A stretch of 64,000 nucleotides of DNA from Lactobacillus rodentium (GTDB lineage: Bacteria; Bacillota; Bacilli; Lactobacillales; Lactobacillaceae): contig NZ_BFBY01000001.1 of the NCBI RefSeq assembly GCF_003423665.1, forward strand, positions 186,001 to 250,000. The letters are read 5' to 3'. Made by a program: the position numbers and the translations under genes. Below the pieces are notes generated by a model. That model made no database searches. It was not told where the DNA came from and saw nothing but the letters and a program-made list of their open reading frames with translations. Of this stretch, positions 63,562 to 64,000 are shown piece after piece. The first letter of the stretch is position 1. Each line of letters starts with the position of its first letter.

Positions 63562-64000
63562 TTATTGTCTATCATTATATATTATTGCATTTTCTGCACG
63601 ATAAGTGTTCCAAAAAGTACAATTTACTACTCTATTGTGGGTTAAAGTTGGCAAAAGCGCAATATTTGTAACTCGAGAACTTACGGGTAATTTTTGATAA
63701 GCCTTAAAGTTAGCAGATTTTTGATTGAATAAACCATAATACAAAATATCATCTGCTGAAACCCATCCCTGATTAGTAAGAATCCAATTGATTTTAGCAC
63801 CACCATTAACAGCTAAAATCTGATATTTGTGATTGGGATGCAAATATGAAACTTGTTTAGCATCAGATGTGGGACTTTGATAAGTTTTAACAAATTTATT
63901 AGGTTTGGAAATAATGTTCAAATTCCAGTACGGTAAAACTGTTTCGGGTGTTAAATCAAAGCTAATTGCATCGGCGGGAACAAAATCATGCTCTCCAATT
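63562..64000 (-). CDS. C-terminal part of a probable exported protein, family unclear
   Basis: The frame is open to the window edge, so the true start lies beyond 64000; the first recognisable residues are IGEHDFVPADAISFDLTPETV. The visible 145 residues contain two or more beta-strand repeats. Asn/Tyr/Lys-rich composition and phrases such as ILTNQGWVSADDILYYG resemble bacterial SH3-like or SLAP-type cell-wall modules, which is a tentative reading. The stop is 18 bases before pepV, so they might be co-transcribed, although a TATAAT-like box lies at the gene end. Confidence 0.55.
   Translation of the reverse strand, partial: IGEHDFVPADAISFDLTPETVLPYWNLNIISKPNKFVKTYQSPTSDAKQVSYLHPNHKYQILAVNGGAKINWILTNQGWVSADDILYYGLFNQKSANFKAYQKLPVSSRVTNIALLPTLTHNRVVNCTFWNTYRAENAIIYNDRQ

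Overview
The window looks like a chromosomal segment of a low-GC Gram-positive lactic acid bacterium, most likely Lactobacillus sensu stricto and perhaps the L. gasseri/johnsonii cluster. The reasons are the AT-rich sequence, AGGAGG-type ribosome sites, YSIRK/LPxTG mucus-binding (Mub-type) surface proteins, divergent pepQ/ccpA, pepV, a CIRCE-controlled groESL operon and a T-box ahead of alaS. The species is an inference. No tRNA, rRNA, insertion sequence, prophage or CRISPR array was seen, and no stretch over 300 bases lacks a gene.

Layout. 1-1.2 kb: the 3' end of a Mub-like LPxTG protein. 1.3-3.6 kb: a K+ channel, a small membrane protein, an RsmC-type methyltransferase and tadA. 3.66-10 kb: the conserved Firmicutes block SRP RNA-dnaX-ybaB-recR-yaaL-tmk-darA-holB-yabA-rsmI. 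10-13.7 kb: an acyl-ACP thioesterase, a FolT-like S component and tsaB-rimI-tsaD. 13.8-28.5 kb: a membrane protein, purA-purB, a ClC transporter and a 3245-residue repeat adhesin. These separate tsaD from the ABC-F/rex/groESL genes that follow it closely in Bacillus. 28.6-33.5 kb: ABC-F (minus strand), rex, groES, groEL. 33.7-45.8 kb: a GNAT enzyme, mutS-mutL-ruvA-ruvB, yajC, zwf, dinB, nrnA and a DEAD-box helicase. 45.8-55.1 kb: T-box alaS, ireB-ruvX-DUF1292, cvpA, mutS2, trxA, yslB (minus), murI, rdgB. 55.2-64 kb: mscS (minus), a DUF948/YtxH-like pair, pepQ (minus) divergent from ccpA, a class A PBP (minus), pepV (minus) and the end of a probable exported protein (minus).

How the genes work together. 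Many belong to DNA replication and repair: DnaX, HolB, YabA, RecR, MutS, MutL, RuvA, RuvB, RuvX, DinB, MutS2. The others cover translation quality (TadA, TsaB/TsaD, RimI, RsmI, AlaS), purine synthesis, redox and carbon control (Rex, CcpA), chaperones, and the cell surface (two wall-anchored adhesins, a PBP, MurI).

Points most worth a second look. MutL has lost all three endonuclease metal-site motifs although its ATPase is intact. dnaX carries an in-phase A_AAA_AAG slippery heptamer that could give a gamma-like short form. The adhesin has four tandem units of about 1.39 kb and a large N-terminal region of unknown fold. Candidate operators include three Rex half-sites between ABC-F and rex, two PurBox-like 13-mers before purA, cre sites in the pepQ-ccpA gap with one covering the ccpA start codon, and a perfect palindrome around the mutS -10 box. 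No wholly new multi-gene system was identified.
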